DNA from: Maricaulis sp034670125
Lineage (GTDB): Bacteria; Pseudomonadota; Alphaproteobacteria; Caulobacterales; Maricaulaceae
NCBI RefSeq assembly: GCF_034670125.1
Contig: NZ_JAXMOC010000002.1
Location: forward strand, 248,001 to 312,000
Length of the DNA stretch: 64,000 nt
Reading direction: 5' to 3'
Positions 44,788 to 52,436 of this stretch are shown one piece after another (the first letter of the stretch is position 1; every line of letters starts with the position of its first letter). The notes beneath the pieces are model-generated. The model made no database searches. It was not told the origin of the DNA and saw nothing but the letters and a program-made list of their open reading frames with translations. The translations under genes were made by a program, and so were the position numbers.

Positions 44788-45113
44788 GGGGGCGATGTAT
44801 GATGTGGCGGCGGTTGTGGCAAGGTTGGGGGGCTGTGGTGTGAATGTTCATGTCGGCCCGCGCTTTCCTTCGCCCCCGGGGAGAAGGTGTCGCGAAGCGA
44901 CGGATGAGGGGGGTCCGCGTCACGGCACCGGGCTTTCCCCCTCACCCGGACTCCGGCCACCCTCTCCCAAGGGAGAGGGAAAGGCGACCGGACACGCGGC
45001 TTCCGTGAAGGCGATGTAATCGTGCTCAGCCTGCGGTGCTCTCGTCGCTCGACAATGCCTAACCAATGATCAAACGTCACAGCGACTAAGAGTGACCGCG
45101 CAAGGTATTTAAA
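44788..45113. other. Intergenic region, 326 bp, holding repeat copy 1
   Basis: Between the divergent lipA and the orphan gene at 45114. About 120 bp is the dispersed repeat listed separately (44863-44983). The remaining sequence shows no credible ORF or RNA. Confidence 0.6.
44863..44983 (+). repeat. Dispersed ~120-bp repeat, copy 1 (direct)
   Basis: Begins CTTTCCTTCGCCCCCGGGG and ends with the hairpin CCTCTCCCAAGGGAGAGG. The last 60 nt (44924-44983) match 45999-46058 with a single mismatch, and the first half matches with several changes. It has inner inverted repeats (CCCGGGG, CGCGAAGCG, CCCTCTCCC/GGGAGAGGG). This resembles the short palindromic intergenic repeats common in proteobacterial genomes. 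Confidence 0.85.
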
Positions 45114-45518
45114 TTGCCCACCAAGTTTCCTGACACAAACGCACCAACGCAGGTCCGTATCAGTTTCGCGTTCACGACGATGACCGGGGCCTTGCCCGAG
45201 TTTGAGGCCTGCATCGGGCGAAAAGCGACCAGAGTGACCAGCCCGGCGCCCGGTAAGCCCTATTATCGCTGGATCTGGGAGCGAGAAGCGTCGAGTTGCG
45301 ATGATGCATGCATTTCAGCATTGGAGCAGGAGCTAGTGGACTTCCTCGCGGCTTTTCACGACGACGCCCAAGACTATTTGGAACGCTACGCGACAAATAT
45401 CGAAGTGACGTTATTTTTGCTAATTGGACCGGACGTTTACGCCGTCCAACAATTCTCCTCGGAATGCCTGCGGACACTCGCGGACTTGAACGCGACACTA
45501 TGGGTGAAAGCGCTCTGA
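45114..45518 (+). CDS. Orphan hypothetical protein, possibly DUF4279-like
   Basis: 134-aa protein of unknown function. It opens MPTKFPDTNAPTQVRISFAFTT and contains KPYYRWIWERE, a helical middle (SALEQELVDFLAAFHDDAQDYL) and ends LADLNATLWVKAL. That pattern (short strand, Trp-rich strand, helix, strands, final strand) resembles DUF4279-type proteins, but the match is weak and from memory. The start is a TTG at 45114 with a poor ribosome site; another start is possible. Base composition is clearly lower in G+C than in neighbours (about 45-55% by eye in its second half), suggesting recent transfer. It is bracketed by two direct repeats and followed 55 bp later by the palindromic element. Confidence 0.6.
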   Translation: MPTKFPDTNAPTQVRISFAFTTMTGALPEFEACIGRKATRVTSPAPGKPYYRWIWEREASSCDDACISALEQELVDFLAAFHDDAQDYLERYATNIEVTLFLLIGPDVYAVQQFSSECLRTLADLNATLWVKAL

Positions 45519-45573
45519 CTTCCACGCGGAGAAACCGGTGACACCCTCAATCCTCCTCGCCAAGCCCTCCACC

Positions 45574-45704
45574 CCATAAACCGCATGCCAGCCAGCGGGC
45601 CGTATCCGGTTCGTCAGGTCAAGGGCGCCGTTGGCGCCGCTTCGCGGGCAGGCCCCTTGAGCTGAAGAAACGGATACGGCGATCTCCCGGCAAAGGGTTT
45701 ATGG
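45574..45704 (+). repeat. ~130-nt palindromic element, copy 1
   Basis: A nested hairpin. The outer arms are CCATAAACC (45574-45582) and GGTTTATGG (45696-45704). The inner stem has arms of about 29 bp: 45600-45628 against 45650-45679, starting CCGTATCCG and ending CGGATACGG. The top contains GGCGCCG and GCGGGCA. It shares CAGCCAGC, TCAAGGGCGCC, GCCCCTTGA and CTGAAGAAAC with copy 2 at 58991-59119 in the same order. It begins 55 bp after the stop of the orphan gene at 45518. Confidence 0.85.
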
Positions 45705-45799
45705 CCCAGGGTGCGCCTCGCGCGTTCGTTTTATGTCTGGAAAGTGCGCGCTCGGCGCGCTTGATTGACGGGCCGTGTGATCGCCCGACTGACCTCCCC

Positions 45800-45897
45800 A
45801 TTTTTCCCGGACGCGCCCCGGCGCGATCCGGGATCTACCGGAAACGCTTTGCTTGAAGGGGCGCTCGGTGGGTCCCGGGGCTTCGCCCGGGAAAAAT
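45800..45897. repeat. Long-spaced inverted repeat
   Basis: ATTTTTCCCGG (45800-45810) and CCGGGAAAAAT (45887-45897) are perfect inverted 11-mers 76 bp apart. Between them lie smaller GC-rich inverted repeats such as CCCGG near 45806-45832. No gene is associated. Confidence 0.55.
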
Positions 45898-45940
45898 CGA
45901 CCGGGGGGTGGGCGCCGCACTATCCGATCCGCGGTGCTGC

Positions 45941-46058
45941 CTTTCTTCTCCCCGGGGAGAAGGTGCCGCGGAGCGGCGGATGAGGGGGGGCGCGTCAAGG
46001 CACCGGGCTTTCCCCCTCACCCGGCCTCCGGCCACCCTCTCCCAAGGGAGAGGGAAAG
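45941..46058 (+). repeat. Dispersed ~120-bp repeat, copy 2 (direct)
   Basis: Same orientation as the copy at 44863-44983. It begins CTTTCTTCTCCCCGGGG and ends with the CCTCTCCC/GGGAGAGG hairpin. The last 60 nt differ from copy 1 at one position. The pair encloses about 1.08 kb including the orphan gene and the palindromic element. Confidence 0.85.
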
Positions 46059-46231
46059 CGGGCAGCTCTTTCAATTCCCTGCGGCGTGGGGAGCGCGCGC
46101 GCTTGGGTGCAGGTTGCCTCATCGGACGGCAGTGGCCTGGCAAATAGCCAGGATGCATTTGTCTCGCCTTGCACCCCAACACAAATCCCCTAACCTCGCC
46201 GCACCTTATTGTTTGTGTTGAGGATTCGGGT

Positions 46232-46951
46232 ATGACGCAGTTTCTTGGAACAACCAGAGAGGCGTCACGCCCCCTGCATTTGATCGGCTTTCATGTCTCC
46301 GCGCGCGGCACACGGTATTATGACCGCGCGGCGTTGCTGATCGATGAGGATGGCCGGGTGTCCGGATCGGTCGAGCGGATTGCCGAGCGTGACGGCGTGG
46401 CCCAAACCGCCGAGGCACGGGGCATGGTGATGGGTAACCGTCTGGCCCTGATGCTGGAGTTTGAGGGCGCCTCGCCGAGCGGGGTGATGCTGGACCTGGC
46501 AGCCGAGACGCGGCGACATGGCGCGGCGCTGATCGGACGCATTGCCGGCGCAGACGGGGCCACGGCCCTGGCCTATGTGATGGCGCACGCCCCGGCGGCG
46601 CGTCTGGACCGCTCCCCCACCCATGGCTGGGGCACGGTGCTGGAAAACGCCGTTTTGGCTGGGGAGACGGTGCTGGGCATTGACGGGCCGGTCGGAGCCG
46701 AGCAGACGCCCTACTCCTTCCGCACCGATGACAATCGCCATGTCGAGCCGACCGGCTACGGCCATTTCGTCAATCATGCCTGCGAGCCGAGCTGCGGGAT
46801 TGTCTATGACAGCGTGACCGCCCTGCCGACCCTGGTGGCGCTGCGCGATCTGGCGGCGGGCGAGGAAGTGACCTTCGACTATACGGGCACCGAGGGCGAT
46901 CTGGCCGGTGCCTTTGAGTGCCGGTGCCCGGCGCTGGTGCACAAGGTTTAG
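46232..46951 (+). CDS. SET-domain protein
   Basis: 239-aa protein with a C-terminal SET-type lysine methyltransferase fold. Motifs are GYGHFVNHACEPSC (the NH S-adenosylmethionine-binding motif), EEVTFDYTGTEGD (catalytic Tyr region) and a post-SET-like CRCPA. The N-terminal 120 residues (GFHVSARGTRYYDRAALLIDEDGRVSG, then GVMLDLAAETRRHGAALIGRIAG) are not recognised and contain no transmembrane segment. The ATG at 46232 follows AGGATTCGGGT and excludes a 21-residue unsupported leader. Bacterial SET proteins are uncommon; substrates may be ribosomal or other lysine-bearing proteins. No partner gene is evident. Confidence 0.8.
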   Translation: MTQFLGTTREASRPLHLIGFHVSARGTRYYDRAALLIDEDGRVSGSVERIAERDGVAQTAEARGMVMGNRLALMLEFEGASPSGVMLDLAAETRRHGAALIGRIAGADGATALAYVMAHAPAARLDRSPTHGWGTVLENAVLAGETVLGIDGPVGAEQTPYSFRTDDNRHVEPTGYGHFVNHACEPSCGIVYDSVTALPTLVALRDLAAGEEVTFDYTGTEGDLAGAFECRCPALVHKV

Positions 46952-46963
46952 GCGTGGCGGGCC

Positions 46964-47473
46964 CTAGTCTGAAAAGCGGACCCGGACCGGGGCGCGGCGG
47001 CCGGGGCCCTGCATGGCGGTGCGAACGGCCGAATTGAAGCGAAGATTGGTCATCATCACCTGGTCGTCGAAGGTATCGGCGAGCAAGTCATTGTCGACGA
47101 TGAAGCTGGCCTGTTCGGCCGGAATGGCGGCCGAGAAATAGATCCAGGCGAACTCGCCATCGATCTCGGCCCCGACATAGGACAGCGTCAGCAGCTCGCC
47201 GTCGGTATCCGCCATGCGGAAGGTCTCGCCGGCATAGGCGCCCACCGCGGCCAGGCCCTCCGGTGCCGCGAGGAAGGTCGCGGCGTCGAGATCGGTCCGG
47301 TCCAGCGCTTCCATGAGATCATGGCCATAGACACGGTGGATGATTTCCAGCTCTTGCGTGCGCTCATTGACGGCAATCTCGGTGACGCCGGCATGCATGC
47401 GGTGGGCAAATGACGGGGCTGTCAGCAAGGACAGCCCCGCCAGTGCGGTCAGGAGGGTCGAACGGATGCGCAT
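46964..47473 (-). CDS. Exported DUF6702-like protein
   Basis: 169-aa protein with a signal peptide (MRIRSTLLTALAGLSLLTAPSFA) and a mature start HRMHAGVTEIAVNERTQELEIIHRVYGHDLMEALD, which matches the DUF6702 pattern as I recall it. IYFSAAIPAEQASFIVDNDLLADTFDDQVMMTNLRF follows. No catalytic motif is evident. It lies 24 bp after the M1 peptidase gene on the same strand and is likely cotranscribed. A link to metallopeptidase or periplasmic function is inference from this pairing. Confidence 0.75.
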   Translation of the reverse strand: MRIRSTLLTALAGLSLLTAPSFAHRMHAGVTEIAVNERTQELEIIHRVYGHDLMEALDRTDLDAATFLAAPEGLAAVGAYAGETFRMADTDGELLTLSYVGAEIDGEFAWIYFSAAIPAEQASFIVDNDLLADTFDDQVMMTNLRFNSAVRTAMQGPGRRAPVRVRFSD

Positions 47474-47497
47474 GGGGTTGAACCGTTCTCCTGTAGC

Positions 47498-49933
47498 CTA
47501 TTCCGGACGCGTGCGGACGCTGTCACGGGTCACACGCAGGTCCAGATCGTCCATCATGCTGGATGGATTGCTGGACGAGCGATAGAGCTCGAGACGGGTC
47601 GGCTCGATGCGCGGCGGGAAGTAGTTGTCGGTGCGGTCGGCATCGGCGGTTTCCCACAGCGGGTCCAGCTCCACGGAGACGACCTGGCGGTCGGTAATAT
47701 AGGTCCAGGTCACATTGCGTGGATTATAGCGCCAGACTTCAGCCGGGATGCGCACCATGTCGGTCGACCCATCGGCGAAGGTAAACTCCAGGATGATCGG
47801 CATGACCACCCCACCCTCATTGGTGAAGTCGAGATAGTAGACGCGGTCGCCGCTATCGAGGATCTCGGCTTCCCAGTCTTCCAGCCCCTCGCGCATGCTT
47901 TCATAAGCCTCGCGCTCGCGATTGGTGACGGTGTGGCGGTCGTTCTCGGAATAAAAATCGAGTACTTCCGGATTGCTGTCGGCATAGGTGGCGATACCGG
48001 CGTCGCGGTTGGACACCTGGGTCAGGCTTTCCGGCTCACGGGCCGCCTGCTCACGCTCGCGCATGTTTTCGATGGCCGGGTCCTCGGTATCGAACGTGCC
48101 CTCGATCACGCGGTCCAGCGAGATGTCGACATGGTCAGTGGAGTAGAACCAGCCGCGCCAGAACCAGTCGAGATCAACACCGGAGACCTCTTCCATCGTG
48201 CGGAAGAAATCATAAGGCGTCGGGCGACGGAAACGCCAGCGCTCCGAATAGGTGCGGAAGGCCTCATCGAACAGTTCGCGACCCAGCACCGTCTCGCGCA
48301 GGACGACCAGGGCGATGGTCGGCTTGGAATAGGCATTCGGTCCGAATTGAAGGATCGAGTCCGACTGGGTCATGATCGGCATCTGCATGGTGGATGCCAT
48401 GTAGGAGGTGATCGAGTGCGGATCGCCGCGTCGGACCGGGAAATTCTCTTCCCATTGACGCTCGGCCTGGAATTGCAGGAAGGAATTGAGCCCCTCATCC
48501 ATCCAGGTCCACTGACGTTCGTCGGAATTGACGGTCATCGGGAAATAGATGTGACCGATTTCGTGGATGATCACGCCGATCAGACCGCGCTTGGAGCCGA
48601 GAGAATAGCTCAGATTGCCGTCATCATCGACCATCGGGCGGCCATAGGTGCCGCCATTGAAGGTGATCATCGGGTATTCCATCCCGCCCTGGGGCCCGGC
48701 AATCGATTGCGCGACCGGGTAAGGGTAAGGGAAGGCGAAGTCATTATAGACAGCGAGCGTGTGCTCGACGGCCCGCGTCGAGAAAGTCGACCACAGCGGT
48801 TCGCTCTCATTGGGATAGAAGGACATCGCCATGACCAGGTCGGGCGCATCGCCCTGCCCGTCCTGTTCGACGCCAACCGCGTCCCAGATGAATTTGCGAG
48901 AACCGGCCCAGGCGAAATCGCGGACATTCTCGGCCCGGAACTCCCAGGTCGCCATGGAGCGCGTGCCCCGGCGCTCATTGGCGCGGGCTTCGGCCGGAGT
49001 GACGATGAAGACCGGCTCGTCGGCTGTCCGGGCTTCGTCCAGGCGGTCACGCTGCGGCTGGGTCAGGACCTCGTCGGCGTTTTGCAGCACGCCGGTGGCG
49101 GAGACGATGAAATCCTGCGGCACCCGGATGGACACGTCGTAATCACCGAACTCAAGGGCAAACTCGCCGCGTCCGAGGAAGGCCTTGTTGTGCCAGCCTT
49201 CATAGTCGGAGAAGACAGCCGCGCGCGGGAACCACTGGGCGATCTGGAAGATGCAATCGCCACCCGTGTCCTCGGTCTCCTCGAAGCATTCCCAACCGGC
49301 CCGTCCGCCAACCACCTGGGTTTCGATGAGGCGGTAGTCCCACTCAATGGTGAAGATGACGCTTTCGCCGGTGGTCAGGTCGTCGTCGAGATCGAGCCGC
49401 AGGAGGGTATCGACGATGGTGAAGTCCATCGGCTCGCCCTCGGCATCGGTGACACCGGTGATGTTGAAGCCATAGCCGTCAGCCTCGATCATCTGGTGAC
49501 GCCGCATCGCCCGCGCCGAAATTCCGTCCGGGAATGACCCGCCGGCCCGACCGGCCGAGCGTCCGCCACCGCCGACCGTCTCGGTCATCACGGCAATCGA
49601 ATCCGGGCGGAAGCGGTTCTGGTCGAGCAGGAACCACAGGAAGTCGAGCGTGTCGGGCGCGTTGTTGGTGTAGGTGACCGTCTCGGTGCCGTACAGATGG
49701 CGGGCGTCCTCGTCGAGACGGATGTCGATGTCGTAATCAACCTGCTGTTGCCAGTAGTCCGGTCCGGGCGCACCGGTGGCGCGACGTTCCCGGTTCGGCG
49801 ACGGCCAATCCTCGTCTTCCAGCTGTCGGAACGCGTCCTGCCAGTCATTGACAGTCTGCTGGACCGGCTGCGCGACCGCGACATTGAAGGTCGCGGTCGC
49901 CGTCGCCAGGGCGATCATTGTAATGGTGCGCAT
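47498..49933 (-). CDS. M1-family zinc aminopeptidase, exported
   Basis: 811-aa periplasmic or surface peptidase of the gluzincin M1 family. It has a signal peptide ending FNVAVAQ, an N-terminal beta-sandwich domain, the exopeptidase-type GGMEYPMITFNGG motif, and the zinc site HEIGH (His457, Glu458, His461) with the third ligand Glu480 in WMDEGLNSF, spaced HEXXH-X18-E as expected. A C-terminal domain with YYLDFTNEGGVVMPIILEFTFADGS follows. Likely role is breakdown of peptides for nutrition, in line with the M2 and M14 enzymes elsewhere in this window. Confidence 0.94.
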   Translation of the reverse strand: MRTITMIALATATATFNVAVAQPVQQTVNDWQDAFRQLEDEDWPSPNRERRATGAPGPDYWQQQVDYDIDIRLDEDARHLYGTETVTYTNNAPDTLDFLWFLLDQNRFRPDSIAVMTETVGGGGRSAGRAGGSFPDGISARAMRRHQMIEADGYGFNITGVTDAEGEPMDFTIVDTLLRLDLDDDLTTGESVIFTIEWDYRLIETQVVGGRAGWECFEETEDTGGDCIFQIAQWFPRAAVFSDYEGWHNKAFLGRGEFALEFGDYDVSIRVPQDFIVSATGVLQNADEVLTQPQRDRLDEARTADEPVFIVTPAEARANERRGTRSMATWEFRAENVRDFAWAGSRKFIWDAVGVEQDGQGDAPDLVMAMSFYPNESEPLWSTFSTRAVEHTLAVYNDFAFPYPYPVAQSIAGPQGGMEYPMITFNGGTYGRPMVDDDGNLSYSLGSKRGLIGVIIHEIGHIYFPMTVNSDERQWTWMDEGLNSFLQFQAERQWEENFPVRRGDPHSITSYMASTMQMPIMTQSDSILQFGPNAYSKPTIALVVLRETVLGRELFDEAFRTYSERWRFRRPTPYDFFRTMEEVSGVDLDWFWRGWFYSTDHVDISLDRVIEGTFDTEDPAIENMREREQAAREPESLTQVSNRDAGIATYADSNPEVLDFYSENDRHTVTNREREAYESMREGLEDWEAEILDSGDRVYYLDFTNEGGVVMPIILEFTFADGSTDMVRIPAEVWRYNPRNVTWTYITDRQVVSVELDPLWETADADRTDNYFPPRIEPTRLELYRSSSNPSSMMDDLDLRVTRDSVRTRPE

Positions 49934-50046
49934 GGTGTCCCCGTTCGCCTGCTTCGGGCTTCAGTCGGACGGAGATTTAGCGCGCGAGGTGAGTCAGGTC
50001 ACCCCTGCATTGCCGCTTTGTCATGAACCATCGGTGAGCGGCCAGA

Positions 50047-51348
50047 CTAGACCGGTGCACCGGACGCTGGACTCGCACCCCGGTCCTGTCGTTTGCCCAG
50101 CGACAACATCCAGGCGCCAAACCCGATGAAAAGCAGGGTGAAACCGACCAGGAAGCCCAACACGGTGACCGATCCCAGCGCGGCGAAACCGGCAATCACC
50201 ACGAATGTGGAAAGCAGTCGCATTCCCAGTCCCAGGGACCTCTCGCCCGGATTGCGATTGAAGATCATGTCGCCGACCGCAATGGCGCCGAAGCCCATGC
50301 ACAGCAGCATGAAGGGCCAGAAAATCACCCACATGATCGGGATCAGCAACACGCCGATCACCGTGATCGCAAGCAAGACGGTCAGGATGACCAGGATGAC
50401 GGGCGACAGGGCAAAGCCGATGAAGCCCAGGAAACCACTGACGACCGGTTGCTCGCGGAATTTGCGGGTGATCGCACGGGTCCCGCCCGGAGCGATCAAC
50501 AAGGACAGGGCGGCCAACAGGAAGGCTGCGCCCGGAATGAACAGGCCGAACACGGCCATTGACGGGAAGAAATCGAAGTCGAAATCGACATCCTCCCAGT
50601 CCTCTGCACCGAAATTGAATTCGGAATACGCATAATCATAGGCCCCGAAGGTCGCGCCGTCGGCGATCACCGGATCGTTCGGTGAACGGATGGTCAGCGT
50701 GCCGTTCACGCGTGTGCCTTCGAGGATATAGACCTCCTCGGCCATGATCTCGACATCATCCAGGAAACTGCCGGACAGGTGGATTTCGCCCCCTTCGATG
50801 TCGGCCCGCCCGTCGATCTGGCCCTCCAGGTGCACGTCTCCGCCAACGATCTCGGCGGCACCGCTGATATGGCTGGATCGGGAGACCAAGATATATCCAC
50901 CGGCCAACTTGGCGTCACTGCCGATTTGGCCGTCAACTTCGATATGGCCGGACGCAGCGTTTAGAAAACCGGCGATTGTTCCGCTGATCAGTGATTCGCC
51001 GCCGGCGAAATTGGCATCACCGGAAACCTGGGCATCGGAATGAACCTCGCCACCGGCGACATCGAGATCATTGCCGATTGTGCCGGAGACATCGATCTCG
51101 CCGCCCACAAGCTGCACTGACCCACGGACATCGGCATTGACCTGGATGCTCCCGGCAACGCCCTTGATGTCACCATCGATCTGGCCGCGAACATCCATCT
51201 CCCCGCCCAGGAAGATAACGTCACGACTGCTGCCTTCGACATTCACCTCACCGCCGATGACCTGAGCGGTCGCGGTACCGGTAAAAAGGGTAATGGCCAG
51301 CCCCCCGGCCATTACCAATTTTCGCATCATATTGCTGTTCATTGTCAA
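50047..51348 (-). CDS. Exported bactofilin-like repeat protein with C-terminal membrane domain
   Basis: 433-aa protein with a signal peptide (VMAGGLAITLFTGTATAQ), then a long beta-helix-type repeat region (residues 30-230) with a period of about 17-18 residues built on the pattern V.G.I.GD..V.GG.I, as in bactofilins (polymer-forming DUF583 fold). Residues 275-415 hold four to five hydrophobic helices with a Pro/Gly-rich character (FPSMAVFGLFIPGAAFLL, LSPVILVILTVLLAITVIGVLLIPIMWVIFW, LLSTFVVIAGFAALGSVTVLGFLVG). The repeat domain should therefore face the periplasm and the helices anchor it. Two further proteins with the same repeats follow upstream (51404 and 54280). Function unknown. Confidence 0.85.
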   Translation of the reverse strand: MTMNSNMMRKLVMAGGLAITLFTGTATAQVIGGEVNVEGSSRDVIFLGGEMDVRGQIDGDIKGVAGSIQVNADVRGSVQLVGGEIDVSGTIGNDLDVAGGEVHSDAQVSGDANFAGGESLISGTIAGFLNAASGHIEVDGQIGSDAKLAGGYILVSRSSHISGAAEIVGGDVHLEGQIDGRADIEGGEIHLSGSFLDDVEIMAEEVYILEGTRVNGTLTIRSPNDPVIADGATFGAYDYAYSEFNFGAEDWEDVDFDFDFFPSMAVFGLFIPGAAFLLAALSLLIAPGGTRAITRKFREQPVVSGFLGFIGFALSPVILVILTVLLAITVIGVLLIPIMWVIFWPFMLLCMGFGAIAVGDMIFNRNPGERSLGLGMRLLSTFVVIAGFAALGSVTVLGFLVGFTLLFIGFGAWMLSLGKRQDRGASPASGAPV

Positions 51349-51403
51349 ATCTCCCTGCGCCCCCCGGCGGTCAGGTCAGGATTGAAACACGTATTGCTCA
51401 AGG

Positions 51404-52183
51404 TCAGCCATCAATCAGGTCGTCGCAATCGCGACCATTGCGAGGCTGGTAGTCAAGTCCGGCAACCTGAGCACCGGACTGCGTGACCGGTGCATTTTCA
51501 GACCAGACCGTGACGCCTCCGCGAACCCGGGCCGTATCCGTGAAAATGACGTCGATCGCGCAGATCTGGCCGCCATTTTCCAGCGACCCGCTGATCTCGA
51601 CCTGGCCGCGATCCCGGTTTCGCCGATTTCGGTTGAGCTCTTTGGCCGAGACAAATGTGACCGGTCCGAGGGCTTCACCGGTGAAGCGGATTTCTTCAGC
51701 GTGGGCGTGAAGCTCGTCACCGAACCAGCCCCCAACAGTCATCTCGGCTGCAGCCAGGGCCGCCTCGCCTTCAACGCGACCGTCAAAATCGACCTCGGCG
51801 CCCGCCAGGCTGAGCGCGTCACCAACTGTGGCCGTGAATTGAATGTCACCGCCGGCAATCGACGCTTCACGACCAATACGGCCGGAAAAATTGATTTCGC
51901 CGCCAGCGATTGAGACGTCGCCACCGACCTGGAGATCGTCGGCATCAATATCGCCAGCCACGAGACTGAGATCGCCGCCGATGCGACCACGCAAATTCAG
52001 ATCGCCGGCCAGACGGCTGTAATCTCCGTCACGATCAAGGACGACATAGCCATCTGCAGTGCGGGCGGCGTGGCCCCGCACCATCTTGCTGTCGCTGTCG
52101 CCGTCGCCATCGACGACGATCACGCAGCCCGATGTCATCATCGCAGTGGTCAGGGCCGTCGCGGCCAACAGGACCTTTTGCAT
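51404..52183 (-). CDS. Bactofilin-like repeat lipoprotein (paralogue A)
   Basis: 259-aa protein from the ATG at 52183. The signal MQKVLLAATALTTAMMTSGC has a slightly unusual lipobox (TSGC). The repeat region (about residues 50-170) repeats a G.I.GD.S..GG.I pattern, again bactofilin-like. The C-terminal 60 residues carry GGQICAIDVIFTDTARVRGGVTV and end NGRDCDDLIDG. The same ICA...GRDC pattern ends the paralogue at 54280. The two cysteines could form a disulfide in the periplasm. It lies 55 bp upstream of the larger repeat protein at 50047 and is divergent from the acyl-ACP synthetase gene. Confidence 0.83.
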   Translation of the reverse strand: MQKVLLAATALTTAMMTSGCVIVVDGDGDSDSKMVRGHAARTADGYVVLDRDGDYSRLAGDLNLRGRIGGDLSLVAGDIDADDLQVGGDVSIAGGEINFSGRIGREASIAGGDIQFTATVGDALSLAGAEVDFDGRVEGEAALAAAEMTVGGWFGDELHAHAEEIRFTGEALGPVTFVSAKELNRNRRNRDRGQVEISGSLENGGQICAIDVIFTDTARVRGGVTVWSENAPVTQSGAQVAGLDYQPRNGRDCDDLIDG

Positions 52184-52257
52184 GCAAGTCTCCGTTCCAT
52201 TCAGGGTCATTTGAAGACCCGGTCAAACGCTCCCCAGCGTCGAGTCGGAGCATACAT

Positions 52258-52298
52258 TATCGAAAATCGATATCAACCGGTTTTTTCGTTTTTCGATA
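52258..52298. promoter_or_regulatory. Possible operator with TATCGA half-sites
   Basis: TATCGA-AAA-TCGATA (52258-52272) is a perfect palindrome; a further TCGATA lies at 52293-52298 within TTTCGATAAA. The block lies in the 253-bp divergent gap between the lipoprotein gene (start 52183) and the acyl-ACP synthetase (start 52437), in a locally AT-rich stretch, where a regulator could control both. The binding protein is unknown. Confidence 0.5.
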
Positions 52299-52436
52299 AA
52301 TAGTTTCCGTAAATCGCGATGTCGGATGGTCCCGACGCATGTGAATCATTCCTCCCCCTTCCCTATGCGTCAGCCAAGCGTAATATCGGCAGTCAAACGA
52401 GCGTCCGCCTTACAAGGGCGCCGATGGGAGGATTTC

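Larger units (their letters stand above)
45519..46231. other. Repeat-rich non-coding region, 713 bp
   Basis: Contains, in order, the ~130-bp palindromic element (45574-45704), a long-spaced inverted repeat (45800-45897), and dispersed repeat copy 2 (45941-46058). Several in-frame ORFs cross it on both strands but have no ribosome sites, no family features and run through the repeats; I regard it as non-coding. Confidence 0.7.

Noticed and set aside
45574..45704. Palindromic elements as integron attC sites
   Set aside because: Length and position after orphan genes fit, but the RYYYAAC and GTTRRRY end motifs are absent and no integrase gene is in the window.
47933..49537. Plus-strand ORF of 534 codons inside the M1 peptidase gene
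   Set aside because: Antisense shadow of a well-supported peptidase; its composition is typical of reverse-frame translation and there is no ribosome site.
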